NCBI RefSeq assembly: GCF_004348325.1
Contig: NZ_SMKF01000022.1
Coordinates: 1 to 49,211, forward strand
Length of the DNA: 49,211 bases
Origin: Micromonospora sp. KC213
GTDB lineage: Bacteria > Actinomycetota > Actinomycetes > Mycobacteriales > Micromonosporaceae
Reading direction: 5' to 3'
The first letter of the stretch is position 1, and the number at the start of each line of letters is the position of its first letter. The notes below the pieces were generated by a model that saw nothing but the letters and a program-made list of their open reading frames with translations, did not search any database and had not been told where the DNA came from. Below are positions 17,053-24,404 of the stretch, one piece after another. The translations under genes were made by a program, and so were the position numbers.

Positions 17053-18447
17053 TCAGATTCCGTCCAGTCGCCAGCGCGGTGATCCGTCACCGAGCCGGAG
17101 GACCGCTTTCAATGGCAGCGCGGTGTCGTGGAACCGGGATTCGAGGAAGTCCGAGTGGTAGCCGGCGGTGTTGAGGTAGACCAGGTGGTCACCGGGGCGT
17201 ACCGGCCGGGGGAACCCGATCTTCCGCCAGGTCACCATGTCGTTCTCCAGACAGGTCGAGCCGGCGACGCAGGCCGGGAACTCCTCGTCGGCAACGGACT
17301 GAGCGGAGAGCAGAACGGGGTCCGGGAGGTAGTCGGTGTTGAACCACTGTTCGCAGAGGCTCAGGCTGTTGCCCGCGACGGTGGCGATCGCGTACCCGTC
17401 GGTGTCCCGCCGGTCTTCGACCTGTTGCACGCGGAACACGGTGAAGCCGGCCTGGTCCAACAGCGAGCGGCCCGGCTCGACGACGAAGCGGATGCCGGTG
17501 CGTACTGCCTTCGCCGACAGGCTCTCGTTGCCGTCGACGGGATGGGTCATGATCGTGCGCGCGGCCTGGGTGGTGGGCAGTCCTCCGTACGGATAGAAGT
17601 ACAGGCCCCTGGAGGTCTTGGTCCCGTGGTAGTGGGCCGGCTCGTTCTGCTGAAGGAACTCGTCCCAGAGCCGCGGATCGACGTAGCGCATGGGTAGACC
17701 GCCGCCGATGTTGACCAGATCGGCCGACTGCATACCGCGCCGTCTGGCGTCGAGGCAGTACTCGATCATCTCGTTCGCCGCCATCGCCCGTTCCTCGGGC
17801 GAGTAACCGTTCAGGTGGAACGAGAATCCGCGGAGGCTCACGTGTTCGATGAGCTCCAAACACTGATCGACTGCCGCGTCACGCTCGGCTGCGGCCATGC
17901 CGAAGCGACTTCCCGGCTGGCTCCCGGTCCGAGCACGCAGTAGCACCCTGACCTGTCGATGCGCGAGCCGCGCGGTGGCGGCCAGCCGGCGCAGTTCGCT
18001 GATCGAGTCGACGGCGACCAGGCAGTCGTGCTGGACGGCGAGAGTGTGCAGAGTGTCGTCCTTCTCCGGGCCGGAGATGCCGATCCGTTGTCCGGGCACG
18101 CCGCCGGCCAGGGCTTTGACCAGTTCGGCGGTACTGGCGGCATCGACCCCGACCCCGGCCGCGGCGGCCGACCGGACGAAGCAGTCGGCCTTGTTCGCCT
18201 TCTTGGCGAACAGGATGTCGACATCGGCGCCCGTCTCAGCGAACGCCTGCCGAAGGGCTGCGATGTTCTCCTCGAAGACCTCCGGCAGCACGACGTGCAG
18301 CGGTGATCCCAGGCCGTCCAGGAGCTCGGCAAGCAGGGCTCGGTAGCCGTCCAGAAGCGTGGAGACCGTGGGATGCCGAAGGGCGGTGAGTGTGAAGGGT
18401 TGCACTCCGGTCAGCAGCGTTTCAGTTACTGATTGCGACGTGGTCAC
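17053..18447 (-). CDS. PLP-dependent decarboxylase, SbnH/LysA-like
   Basis: Protein of 464 residues of the alanine-racemase-fold decarboxylases (diaminopimelate/ornithine group). The PLP lysine is K83 in LFAKKANK; FSFHLNGYS, VNIGGG and the glycine-rich VEPGRSLLD follow. SbnH of staphyloferrin B synthesis is a relative that decarboxylates a diaminopropionate adduct. I placed the start at the GTG at 18447 because a promoter (TTGCAA-17-TAGACA) ends about 7 bp upstream, giving a leaderless mRNA. The upstream ATG at 18477 would lie inside that promoter and has no ribosome site. It is the first gene of the biosynthetic operon, divergent from the uptake operon. Confidence 0.82.
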   Translation of the reverse strand: MTTSQSVTETLLTGVQPFTLTALRHPTVSTLLDGYRALLAELLDGLGSPLHVVLPEVFEENIAALRQAFAETGADVDILFAKKANKADCFVRSAAAAGVGVDAASTAELVKALAGGVPGQRIGISGPEKDDTLHTLAVQHDCLVAVDSISELRRLAATARLAHRQVRVLLRARTGSQPGSRFGMAAAERDAAVDQCLELIEHVSLRGFSFHLNGYSPEERAMAANEMIEYCLDARRRGMQSADLVNIGGGLPMRYVDPRLWDEFLQQNEPAHYHGTKTSRGLYFYPYGGLPTTQAARTIMTHPVDGNESLSAKAVRTGIRFVVEPGRSLLDQAGFTVFRVQQVEDRRDTDGYAIATVAGNSLSLCEQWFNTDYLPDPVLLSAQSVADEEFPACVAGSTCLENDMVTWRKIGFPRPVRPGDHLVYLNTAGYHSDFLESRFHDTALPLKAVLRLGDGSPRWRLDGI

Positions 18448-18454
18448 GCCAACG

Positions 18455-18483
18455 TGTCTACTAGAGGTGATAACCATTTGCAA
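18455..18483 (-). promoter_or_regulatory. Promoter of the biosynthetic operon
   Basis: On the minus strand a -35 hexamer TTGCAA (18478-18483) is spaced 17 bp from a -10 hexamer TAGACA (18455-18460). The predicted start lies within a few bases of the GTG at 18447, as in leaderless actinobacterial transcripts. The Zur-like site overlaps the -35 and the spacer. Confidence 0.5.
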
Positions 18484-18486
18484 TAG
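18469..18486 (+). promoter_or_regulatory. Zur-like operator between divergent operons
   Basis: GATAACCATTTGCAATAG on the plus strand. Its TGATAACCATTTGCA core (18468-18482) matches a Zur-type palindrome TGAAAATCATTTTCA at 12 of 15 positions. It covers the -35 region of the biosynthetic promoter, a position suited to repression. Confidence 0.55.
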
Positions 18487-18571
18487 CTGATCGATGTTGA
18501 TCACTGATCTGCCGCAACCCCCATGGAGGGAAACCTTGATCATCATGGATGGGATCACCCCGTCGTGGCTC

Positions 18572-18600
18572 TTCGCTGTGCCCGCGCGGGCTGCTAGCCT
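18572..18600 (+). promoter_or_regulatory. Promoter of the uptake operon
   Basis: TTCGCT (18572-18577), a 17-bp spacer and TAGCCT (18595-18600) end 7 bp before the ATG at 18608. This predicts a leaderless mRNA beginning at or next to that ATG. No ribosome site precedes the ATG, which agrees with this. Confidence 0.45.
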
Positions 18601-18607
18601 GCCACTG

Positions 18608-19633
18608 ATGAAAACGAGAACGGGTATCAAAGTTGTGGTTACCGCGGCGATGCTGGTCCTCGCGGGGTGCTCGAACGGCGAGCCTCCCGGCGCGTCCGCT
18701 CCGGCGGCGTCAACGGGGCCTGGTGGGACGACCTACCCGCTCACCATGAAGAACTGCGGCACCGACGTGACCATCAAGGCGGCACCGCAGCGGGCCGTCA
18801 CGCTGAACCAGACGGCAGCCGAGATCCTCATCAAAATCGGGGTGGGCGACCGGGTCGTCGGATCGGGTTACGAGATCTACAAGCCACCCGCCGAGATGGC
18901 CGAGCAGTATAGGAAGATCCCGCAACTGTCCCCGCACGGACAGCCGGTCAAGCACGAGAAGCTGCTGGAGGCACAGCCGGAGTTCGTCTACACCAACTTC
19001 GGAAGCTTCCTCACCCCGGCGCAGGCCGGCGACCGGAAGCAGCTGCACGACCTGGGCGTGCCGACCTACATCACCGAACTCGACTGCACCCTGCACGCCA
19101 CCGTGGCGGGCGCGAACTTCGACATGCTGTTTGATGAGTACCGCGACCTGGCCAAGATCTTCAACGTTCCGAATGCGGGCGAGAAGCTGGCGACCGAACA
19201 GAAGGCCCTGGTGGAGAAGGCGCTGGGTGCCGTCGAAAATCGGGACACCCCGTTGAAGGTGTTGTGGTTCTACTCCACCTACGACGGCACTCCCTGGGCA
19301 GCGGGTCCCGGCGGTCTGCCGCAGCACATCTCCGAGCTCGTCGGGGTCAAAAACATCTTCGACGACGCGAAGACCAAATGGGCCGAGGTGAGCTGGGACG
19401 AGGTCGCCGCCCGCAATCCCGACGTCATCATCCTGGCCGATCTGACCAGGGGTGAGCCCAACGACACTGCGGCAGAAAAGATCGACCTCCTCAAGAAGGA
19501 CCCGCTCACCAGCAAGCTCGGCGCGGTCACAGGCGACCGGTTCATCACCATCCCCGGCGCTCAGATGGATCCCTCCTACGGCAGCGCGTACATCGTTCCC
19601 GCCCTGGTCGAAGGCCTGAACAAGTTCCGATGA
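18608..19633 (+). CDS. Metallophore-binding lipoprotein of an ABC importer
   Basis: Protein of 341 residues with a lipoprotein signal peptide; the lipobox LAGC places the acylated cysteine at C21. It has the two-lobe FepB/BtuF-like fold pattern (AVTLNQTAAEILIKIGVGDRVVG near the start, LLEAQPEFVYTN, DEVAARNPDVIILAD near the end). It captures a metal chelate outside the cell for the downstream FecCD permease and ATPase. The upstream in-frame extension to 18494 has no ribosome site and would bury the lipobox, so I used the ATG at 18608. The Zur-like site at 18611-18628 overlaps the first codons. Confidence 0.88.
   Translation: MKTRTGIKVVVTAAMLVLAGCSNGEPPGASAPAASTGPGGTTYPLTMKNCGTDVTIKAAPQRAVTLNQTAAEILIKIGVGDRVVGSGYEIYKPPAEMAEQYRKIPQLSPHGQPVKHEKLLEAQPEFVYTNFGSFLTPAQAGDRKQLHDLGVPTYITELDCTLHATVAGANFDMLFDEYRDLAKIFNVPNAGEKLATEQKALVEKALGAVENRDTPLKVLWFYSTYDGTPWAAGPGGLPQHISELVGVKNIFDDAKTKWAEVSWDEVAARNPDVIILADLTRGEPNDTAAEKIDLLKKDPLTSKLGAVTGDRFITIPGAQMDPSYGSAYIVPALVEGLNKFR
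18611..18628 (-). promoter_or_regulatory. Zur-like operator at the start of the uptake operon
   Basis: On the minus strand it reads GATACCCGTTCTCGTTTT, matching the exporter site GATAACCGTTTCCGTTAT at 14 of 18 positions. It lies just downstream of the predicted transcription start, over the first codons. Because it lies within coding sequence, the match is weaker evidence than the other two sites. Confidence 0.4.
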
Positions 19634-19646
19634 GCAGCCGACAGAC

Positions 19647-20744
19647 ATGAAAACGAATCTGCGCATGCCCGCCGGGCGCGCCGCGAACTCGAGCGCGGGC
19701 CACGAGACGGCTCCGCCGCGTCTGCGGCGCGCCCCGGCAGCTGTCACCTTCCTCATGGCCGCAGCCGGGCTGCTGGTGTCGATCGTCGCAGCGTCCCTGT
19801 TCGGGAGCGCGAACATCGATCACCTCGATGTCGTCTCCACGATCCTGCGGCATGTCGGCCTGGGCGAGCTCGCCCCGACCCCGCCGCTGCCAAGACTGCT
19901 GGACGCCCTGATCTGGGAGTCACGCTTCCCGCGCGTGCTGCTGTCCGCCGCCGTCGGCGCGGCACTGGCGGTGTCGGGTGCGGTGCTGCAAGCCATCACC
20001 AGGAACCCCCTGGCCGACCCCTACCTGCTGGGGGTCTCCTCCGGGGCCTCGACCGGCGCGGTAGCCGTTCTCCTGCTGGGTATCGGCGGAGGCATATCGC
20101 TGTCGACCGGAGCTTTCGTCGGTGGTCTGGTCGCTTTCGGCCTGCTGCTGCTACTGCTCGGCGGGGGGCGCGTCGCCAGCCCCACCCGGGTGGTGCTCAC
20201 CGGCGTGCTCGTGTCCCAGTTCTTCGCCGCGGTCACCTCGCTCATCCTCATGATCAGCGGAGATGCGAACTCCACCCGGGGCTTCACCTACTGGCTGCTC
20301 GGCACATTCTCGGGCGCCAGATGGCAGGGGGTGACCTACACCATCGTCATCATTCTCATCGGTGTGCTCGCCATCCAGTTCTTCGCACCGGCCCTGGACG
20401 CCTTCACGTTCGGCTGGGACTCCGCCGCCGCCCTGGGAGTCAATGTCACAGCGGTCCGCATCTGGCTGATGGTACTGACCTCTCTCATCACGGCGGCCGC
20501 CGTGGCAGCCTCCGGCGCAATCGGATTTGTCGGGCTACTGGTCCCGCACGCCGTTCGCATCCTGGCCAGCCCGATGCACCGCTCGCTGCTTCCCCTGTCC
20601 GCGCTCGGCGGCGCCATCCTGCTCATCTGGGTCGACACGTTCGCCCGGACCGCGTTCACGCCCCACGAACTACCCGCCGGCGTCATCACCGCGCTTCTCG
20701 GTGCGCCGGCCTTCGCGCTGGTCCTCAAGCGTCTGGAGTCCTGA
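19647..20744 (+). CDS. FecCD-family metallophore permease
   Basis: Protein of 365 residues with about ten membrane helices and the FecCD hallmark segments: RFPRVLLSAAVGAALAVSGAVLQAITRNPLADPYLLGVSSGA (landmarks in parts: RFPRVLLSA, NPLADPYLLGVSSGA), GFVGLLVPHAVR and LPAGVITALLGAPAFALVLKR. A single permease gene implies a homodimer. The N-terminal 35 residues are a polar extension before the first helix. Its stop codon overlaps the ATG of the ATPase gene, so the two are coupled. It moves the metal chelate delivered by the binding lipoprotein into the cytoplasm. Confidence 0.9.
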   Translation: MKTNLRMPAGRAANSSAGHETAPPRLRRAPAAVTFLMAAAGLLVSIVAASLFGSANIDHLDVVSTILRHVGLGELAPTPPLPRLLDALIWESRFPRVLLSAAVGAALAVSGAVLQAITRNPLADPYLLGVSSGASTGAVAVLLLGIGGGISLSTGAFVGGLVAFGLLLLLLGGGRVASPTRVVLTGVLVSQFFAAVTSLILMISGDANSTRGFTYWLLGTFSGARWQGVTYTIVIILIGVLAIQFFAPALDAFTFGWDSAAALGVNVTAVRIWLMVLTSLITAAAVAASGAIGFVGLLVPHAVRILASPMHRSLLPLSALGGAILLIWVDTFARTAFTPHELPAGVITALLGAPAFALVLKRLES

Positions 20745-21550
20745 TGGGCCGCATCAACGCCACCGAGCTCTCCTGGTCGGTCAAGGGCCACCGGCTGCTG
20801 GACACCATCGAGATGGCGGCCCACGACGGGAAAATCGTCGGTCTGCTCGGCCCCAACGGCTCGGGCAAGTCGACCCTGCTGCGCCTGCTCGCCGGATTGC
20901 GCCGCCCCGACACCGGCACCGTCCGATACGACGACACCAGCCTGCGCGACCTGAGCCGCCGTGTACTCGCCCGGCGGCTCGCCGTCGTCGAGCAGGACGT
21001 GACCGCCCACAACCATGTCAGCGTCCGGCAGGTCGTCGAGCTCGGCCGCACACCGTTCCGTGGTCGCTTTGACGCGCTGACCGAGCACGATCAGCGGATC
21101 ATCGATGCGGCACTGGAACGGGTCGGGATCACCGACAGGCAGCGCCAGAGCTGGCACACCCTGTCGGGAGGGGAGAAACAACGCACTCAACTCGCCCGTG
21201 CCCTCGCTCAGGAGCCTCGGGAGATCCTGCTCGACGAACCCACCAATCATCTCGACATCCGCTACCAGCTCGAACTGCTCGACCTGCTGGGATCACTGAA
21301 GGTCACCTGCGTCGTCGCCCTGCACGACCTCAACCTCGCTGCGCGCTATTGCCACCACGTCGTCGTCCTGGACCACGGGCAGGTGGTCGCCGCCGGCACA
21401 CCCGAGGCGGTGCTTACCACCGAACTGATCAAGTCGGTCTACGGCGTGGAGGTACTCGTCGACCGTGAGCCCACCGCGGGCACTCTCCGCATCACCTACC
21501 TGGCTGCTACCGCCCCGCGAACGGCTGACGCGACAGCCATCGCGGGTTGA
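20744..21550 (+). CDS. Metallophore importer ATPase
   Basis: Protein of 268 residues of the FecE/FhuC type. Walker A is GPNGSGKST at residues 36-44, then LSGGEKQR, Walker B EILLDEPTNHLD and the switch histidine in VVALHDLNLAARYC. The start ATG at 20744 shares its A with the TGA of the permease gene. It powers the FecCD permease. The C-terminus carries the usual VYGVEVLVDREP segment of this family plus a short variable tail. Confidence 0.92.
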   Translation: MGRINATELSWSVKGHRLLDTIEMAAHDGKIVGLLGPNGSGKSTLLRLLAGLRRPDTGTVRYDDTSLRDLSRRVLARRLAVVEQDVTAHNHVSVRQVVELGRTPFRGRFDALTEHDQRIIDAALERVGITDRQRQSWHTLSGGEKQRTQLARALAQEPREILLDEPTNHLDIRYQLELLDLLGSLKVTCVVALHDLNLAARYCHHVVVLDHGQVVAAGTPEAVLTTELIKSVYGVEVLVDREPTAGTLRITYLAATAPRTADATAIAG

Positions 21551-21578
21551 CGTCATCCGTGACTGGAGAACGATACAC

Positions 21579-22817
21579 ATGCTTGACAACGCCGTGGCGG
21601 TCCCTCCCGCGCCGACCCCTCTGCTGCGAAGCCCGTCCTTCGTCCGACTCTGGACCGGCACGATGGCCTCCGGCGTGGCGACGTGGGCACTTCCGTTCAT
21701 CCTCGGTCTGGCAGTCCTCGACCGGTCGCTGAGCGGGGTCGGGCTCGGAGTCCTCCTGGCCACGCGCACAGTGGGTTTTCTCGCCGCCGTTCCGGTCGCC
21801 GGTGTGCTGGCCGACCGGTACTCCCGAAGGCAGACGGTGCTCTGGTCCGGGCTGATGGCCGCCCTCGCCGCACCCGTCATGGCGATGAGTCTGGATCGGT
21901 CACTGTTGGTGGCCGCAGCTGCGGCGTTCCTGACGGGCGCTGGGCAGGGCGCGTGCCGCCCGGCTTTCCAGGCACTGACCGCCGAGGTGGTCGCCGAGCC
22001 ACAGAGGCAGAAGGCCAACGCCGCGATCACCCTCGCGGTCCGGGTCACCACCCTGGTGGCGCCGACGCTCACCGCGCTGCTCGCCGTGGTTGTCTCCACT
22101 CCGGTGCTGCTGTGGGGCGTCGGCGCCCTGTGGTTGGCGGCCGCGCTGATCCCACCCGCCGGAAACGGCTCGCCCGAACCCTCCACCACCAGGCCGAGCA
22201 TCCTGGCCGACTTTGCCGATGGAGTCCGTGAGGCCCGTAGGCATCGCTGGTTCGTCGCTGGCCTCGCCGCGTTGACTGCGGTGATCGCCACCGGGTACTC
22301 GGCCACCTTTGTGGTCCTGCCTCTAGTCAGCCGAGACCGCTATGGCAGCGAGGCCGTGCTGGCCGCCGCGATGACCACCTACACAATCGGTGCCCTCGTC
22401 GGTGCCATGATCATCGCCAGATGGCGACCCCGGGCCCAGGGTTGGTCCGCGCTGGCCGGGCTTGCGCTCTACGGACTCGTGCCGCTGAGCCTGCTGCTGC
22501 CGGTGCACCCCGCAGTGATCTTCGCCGCGTATGTGCTCGCCGGCATTGGCATCGAGCTGTTCAACGTTCCCTGGTTCACCGCCACCCAGCGCGAGGTCGA
22601 GCCCACCAAACTTGCCCGGGTGTCCTCACTTGACTTCCTGCTCTCCTACGGACTCGCGCCGGTCGGTCTTGCGCTCATCGCACCCGCGATCGATCAGTTC
22701 GGCGCAACCGCGGTTCTGGCCGTCTGCGCGGTGGTGTGCTTCGCCGCCCCAGCGGCTGCGGCGATGGTCCCCTCGTCCCGAGGCTTCACAGTGCGTCAAG
22801 AAGAACCGAACGCATGA
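21579..22817 (+). CDS. MFS exporter, probably for the metallophore
   Basis: Protein of 412 residues with twelve predicted helices in two halves around a central loop at about 190-215. The cytoplasmic loop motif GVLADRYSRRQTVLWSGL sits between helices 2 and 3, as in drug/siderophore exporters of the EntS type. It starts 28 bp after the importer ATPase, with GGAG 11 bp upstream of the ATG, so it belongs to the same transcript. Placement after an importer suggests export of the apo-metallophore or its return after metal release. A strong hairpin follows. Confidence 0.85.
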   Translation: MLDNAVAVPPAPTPLLRSPSFVRLWTGTMASGVATWALPFILGLAVLDRSLSGVGLGVLLATRTVGFLAAVPVAGVLADRYSRRQTVLWSGLMAALAAPVMAMSLDRSLLVAAAAAFLTGAGQGACRPAFQALTAEVVAEPQRQKANAAITLAVRVTTLVAPTLTALLAVVVSTPVLLWGVGALWLAAALIPPAGNGSPEPSTTRPSILADFADGVREARRHRWFVAGLAALTAVIATGYSATFVVLPLVSRDRYGSEAVLAAAMTTYTIGALVGAMIIARWRPRAQGWSALAGLALYGLVPLSLLLPVHPAVIFAAYVLAGIGIELFNVPWFTATQREVEPTKLARVSSLDFLLSYGLAPVGLALIAPAIDQFGATAVLAVCAVVCFAAPAAAAMVPSSRGFTVRQEEPNA

Positions 22818-22893
22818 TGCTTGTTACGCATGCACAGCGGCTCGGCGGGATGTTCAGCGCGATCACCGGCCGAGGTCTGAGCTAACGAGTCAT

Positions 22894-22932
22894 GGCCCGG
22901 GCTGCGCCTCGCGCGTTGACGGAGCCCGGGCC
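22894..22932 (+). terminator. Terminator-like hairpin after the MFS gene
   Basis: A perfect 10-bp stem, GGCCCGGGCT (22894-22903) with AGCCCGGGCC (22923-22932), and a 19-nt loop. It has no U-tract, which is common in high-GC actinomycetes. It lies 77 bp after the last gene of the uptake operon. Confidence 0.5.
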
Positions 22933-22953
22933 GAACTCGGTCCGCAGAGATGG

Positions 22954-22988
22954 TTGTCGGAAGCGTTACCGCGTAACGCTCCCGACAA
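22954..22988. repeat. 35-nt near-perfect inverted repeat
   Basis: The arms TTGTCGGAAGCGTTAC and GTAACGCTCCCGACAA are 16 bp with one mismatch around CGC. It could be a second, bidirectional terminator or a protein-binding site. It lies between the metallophore locus and an ISL3 remnant. No gene is visible in 22818-23296 apart from that remnant. Confidence 0.6.
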
Positions 22989-23039
22989 CAGGCGAATCAA
23001 CGTGTGCGTCTACGCCAACGGGTGCGGCTCGCTTGTAAG

Positions 23040-23225
23040 GGGGCTCTACGAAGTTAGCGGGGGTCGAGGTGTCCGCGGGCTTTGCGGGTGGTGGCGGTTC
23101 GGGTTCGTAGCCGCTGGTTGACCGGGTTCCGAAAGCCGTAGGCGTCGCGGGGCGACTGTTTTGATCACGCGGTTGACGCCTTCGGACCGGCGTTGGTGAT
23201 CCCGGTGCGCAGGACTGCCTGGGGT
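23040..23225 (-). pseudogene. C-terminal remnant of an ISL3-family transposase
   Basis: On the minus strand short stretches in shifting frames encode GITNAG, GVNRVI, RDAYGFRNPVNQRLRTRTATTRKARGHL. They align base by base with the C-terminal part of the larger ISL3 copy at 24405-25470. The plus-strand left edge GGGGGCTCTACGAAGTTAGC probably marks the IS end. Only about 180 bp remain. Confidence 0.6.
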
Positions 23226-23296
23226 TCGTATGTTGGCGGGCTCGGTGCACCGATCAACATCGAGCGGAAACGGGAGTGGCAGGAGACCGTCGCTGA

Positions 23297-23893
23297 TCAG
23301 GGCTCGCGGGCGCCGTACACGCGCAGGATGCTGTGGCGCAGCGCTGCCGCCGTCTGCGCGGTGGTCATGCGGCCGGCGGCGACCTCGCCGCCGGCTGCAT
23401 GTCCGAGCGCGATGGTCGCGGAGACCAACCAGGCCGGGCTGAGGGTGTCGTCGAACTCGCCGGTGGCCTGGCCACGCCTGATCAGCCGCTCCAGGCGCTC
23501 GATGACTGCGGCATGCTGGAGGTCGGAGTCTGCCTGCTCAATCGTGGTCACCGAGGGGTGCCGGAGCAGCGGGTACCGGTCGAACAGCCGCCAGGTGACG
23601 TCCAGCCAGCGCAGCAGCGCCTCGGTGACGGTGCCGCTGTCAACGTCAGCGGCGTCGAGGGCGGCGACGGCTTCGGTGGTGATGCGGTCGATGACCGCGG
23701 CCACCAGCAGCGGCCGGGACGGGTAGTGGGCGTACACGGTTTGGCGGGTGACGCCAGCTGCGGCGGCGACCTGTTCCACCTTCGCGTCCGGATGCCGACC
23801 GAGGACCTGGACGGCGGCGTCGAGTACAGCGGCGGCGCTGCGTGCGGCGTCCGAACGCCGCCGTCGGCGCCGACCACCTGTTATCTCTGACAT
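23297..23893 (-). CDS. TetR-family regulator
   Basis: Protein of 198 residues. The N-terminal helix-turn-helix reads AAVLDAAVQVLGRHPDAKVEQVAAAAGVTRQTVYAHYPSRPLL (key part VAAAAGVTRQTVYAHYPS). A basic stretch GRRRRRRSD precedes it. The C-terminal ligand domain is helical. It is divergent from the NTF2-like gene with a 70-bp intergenic region that contains an inverted TGTCTA/TAGACA pair, so it probably represses itself and that gene. Its ligand is unknown. Confidence 0.88.
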   Translation of the reverse strand: MSEITGGRRRRRRSDAARSAAAVLDAAVQVLGRHPDAKVEQVAAAAGVTRQTVYAHYPSRPLLVAAVIDRITTEAVAALDAADVDSGTVTEALLRWLDVTWRLFDRYPLLRHPSVTTIEQADSDLQHAAVIERLERLIRRGQATGEFDDTLSPAWLVSATIALGHAAGGEVAAGRMTTAQTAAALRHSILRVYGAREP

Positions 23894-23895
23894 GT

Positions 23896-23928
23896 TGTCT
23901 AACCTACCGCGCTAGATTATCGTAGACA
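23896..23928. promoter_or_regulatory. Putative TetR operator
   Basis: TGTCTA (23896-23901) and TAGACA (23923-23928) form an inverted pair across the short divergent region. A second TAGA occurs at 23913. This is the natural place for binding of the adjacent TetR protein; the exact bases are inferred. Confidence 0.35.
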
Positions 23929-23962
23929 CCCTGTCAAAGATAAGTCGTTTCAGGGAGATCAA

Positions 23963-24337
23963 ATGACGCCCCGTACCGATCTGACCAGCTATCTAATGCG
24001 CTATCCGCAGGAGGCAGGGCTGGGCGACTAGGATCCGGCGACCGTGCTTGACCGTTACCACACGCCGGACTATGAGCTGGTCAACGACGGTGTGCTGCTG
24101 GACCGGAAGCGGCTGCTGGATCACATCCGTCCGGCCCGCAAACGGGCAGATGGTCTCCGTGTCGAGGTGGAGCAGGCGCTGGTGGACGGCGACCAGGTCG
24201 CCGCCCGGTACCGGCTCATCGCGGAGCTGCGTAAGGGCGGCACCATCACCACGGAGATCTACATGTTCGGGGAGTTGGCTGCCGACGGTCGGCTGCGCCG
24301 CGCCATCCAAGCCACCCGGACGATCCCAGCCGAATAG
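23963..24337 (+). pseudogene. NTF2/SnoaL-like gene interrupted by an amber codon
   Basis: The ATG at 23963 has GGGAG 8 bp upstream and begins MTPRTDLTSYLMRYPQEAGLGD, then a TAG at 24029-24031. The same frame continues without a break as DPATVLDRYHTPDYELVNDG...RLRRAIQATRTIPAE to 24337. The continuation has NTF2-like features (RYHTPDYELVNDG, VAARYRLIAELRKGGTI). GAC TAG GAT looks like a single G-to-T change from GAC GAG GAT, since DED would fit the acidic turn. A GTG at 24044 could restart a 97-residue product lacking the first helix. The gene is either freshly broken or read by suppression or reinitiation. Confidence 0.6.
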
Positions 24338-24404
24338 TTCCACAGGTACGTCAAGCGGCGCCTCGACGGTGATGACCTCAGTGAGGTTCGCGCCCGCCCG
24401 ATTG

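Noticed and set aside
18448..18630. Longer N-terminus for the SbnH-like decarboxylase
   Set aside because: It would read through the predicted promoter and the operator region and into the lipoprotein gene, with no ribosome site at its ATG codons.
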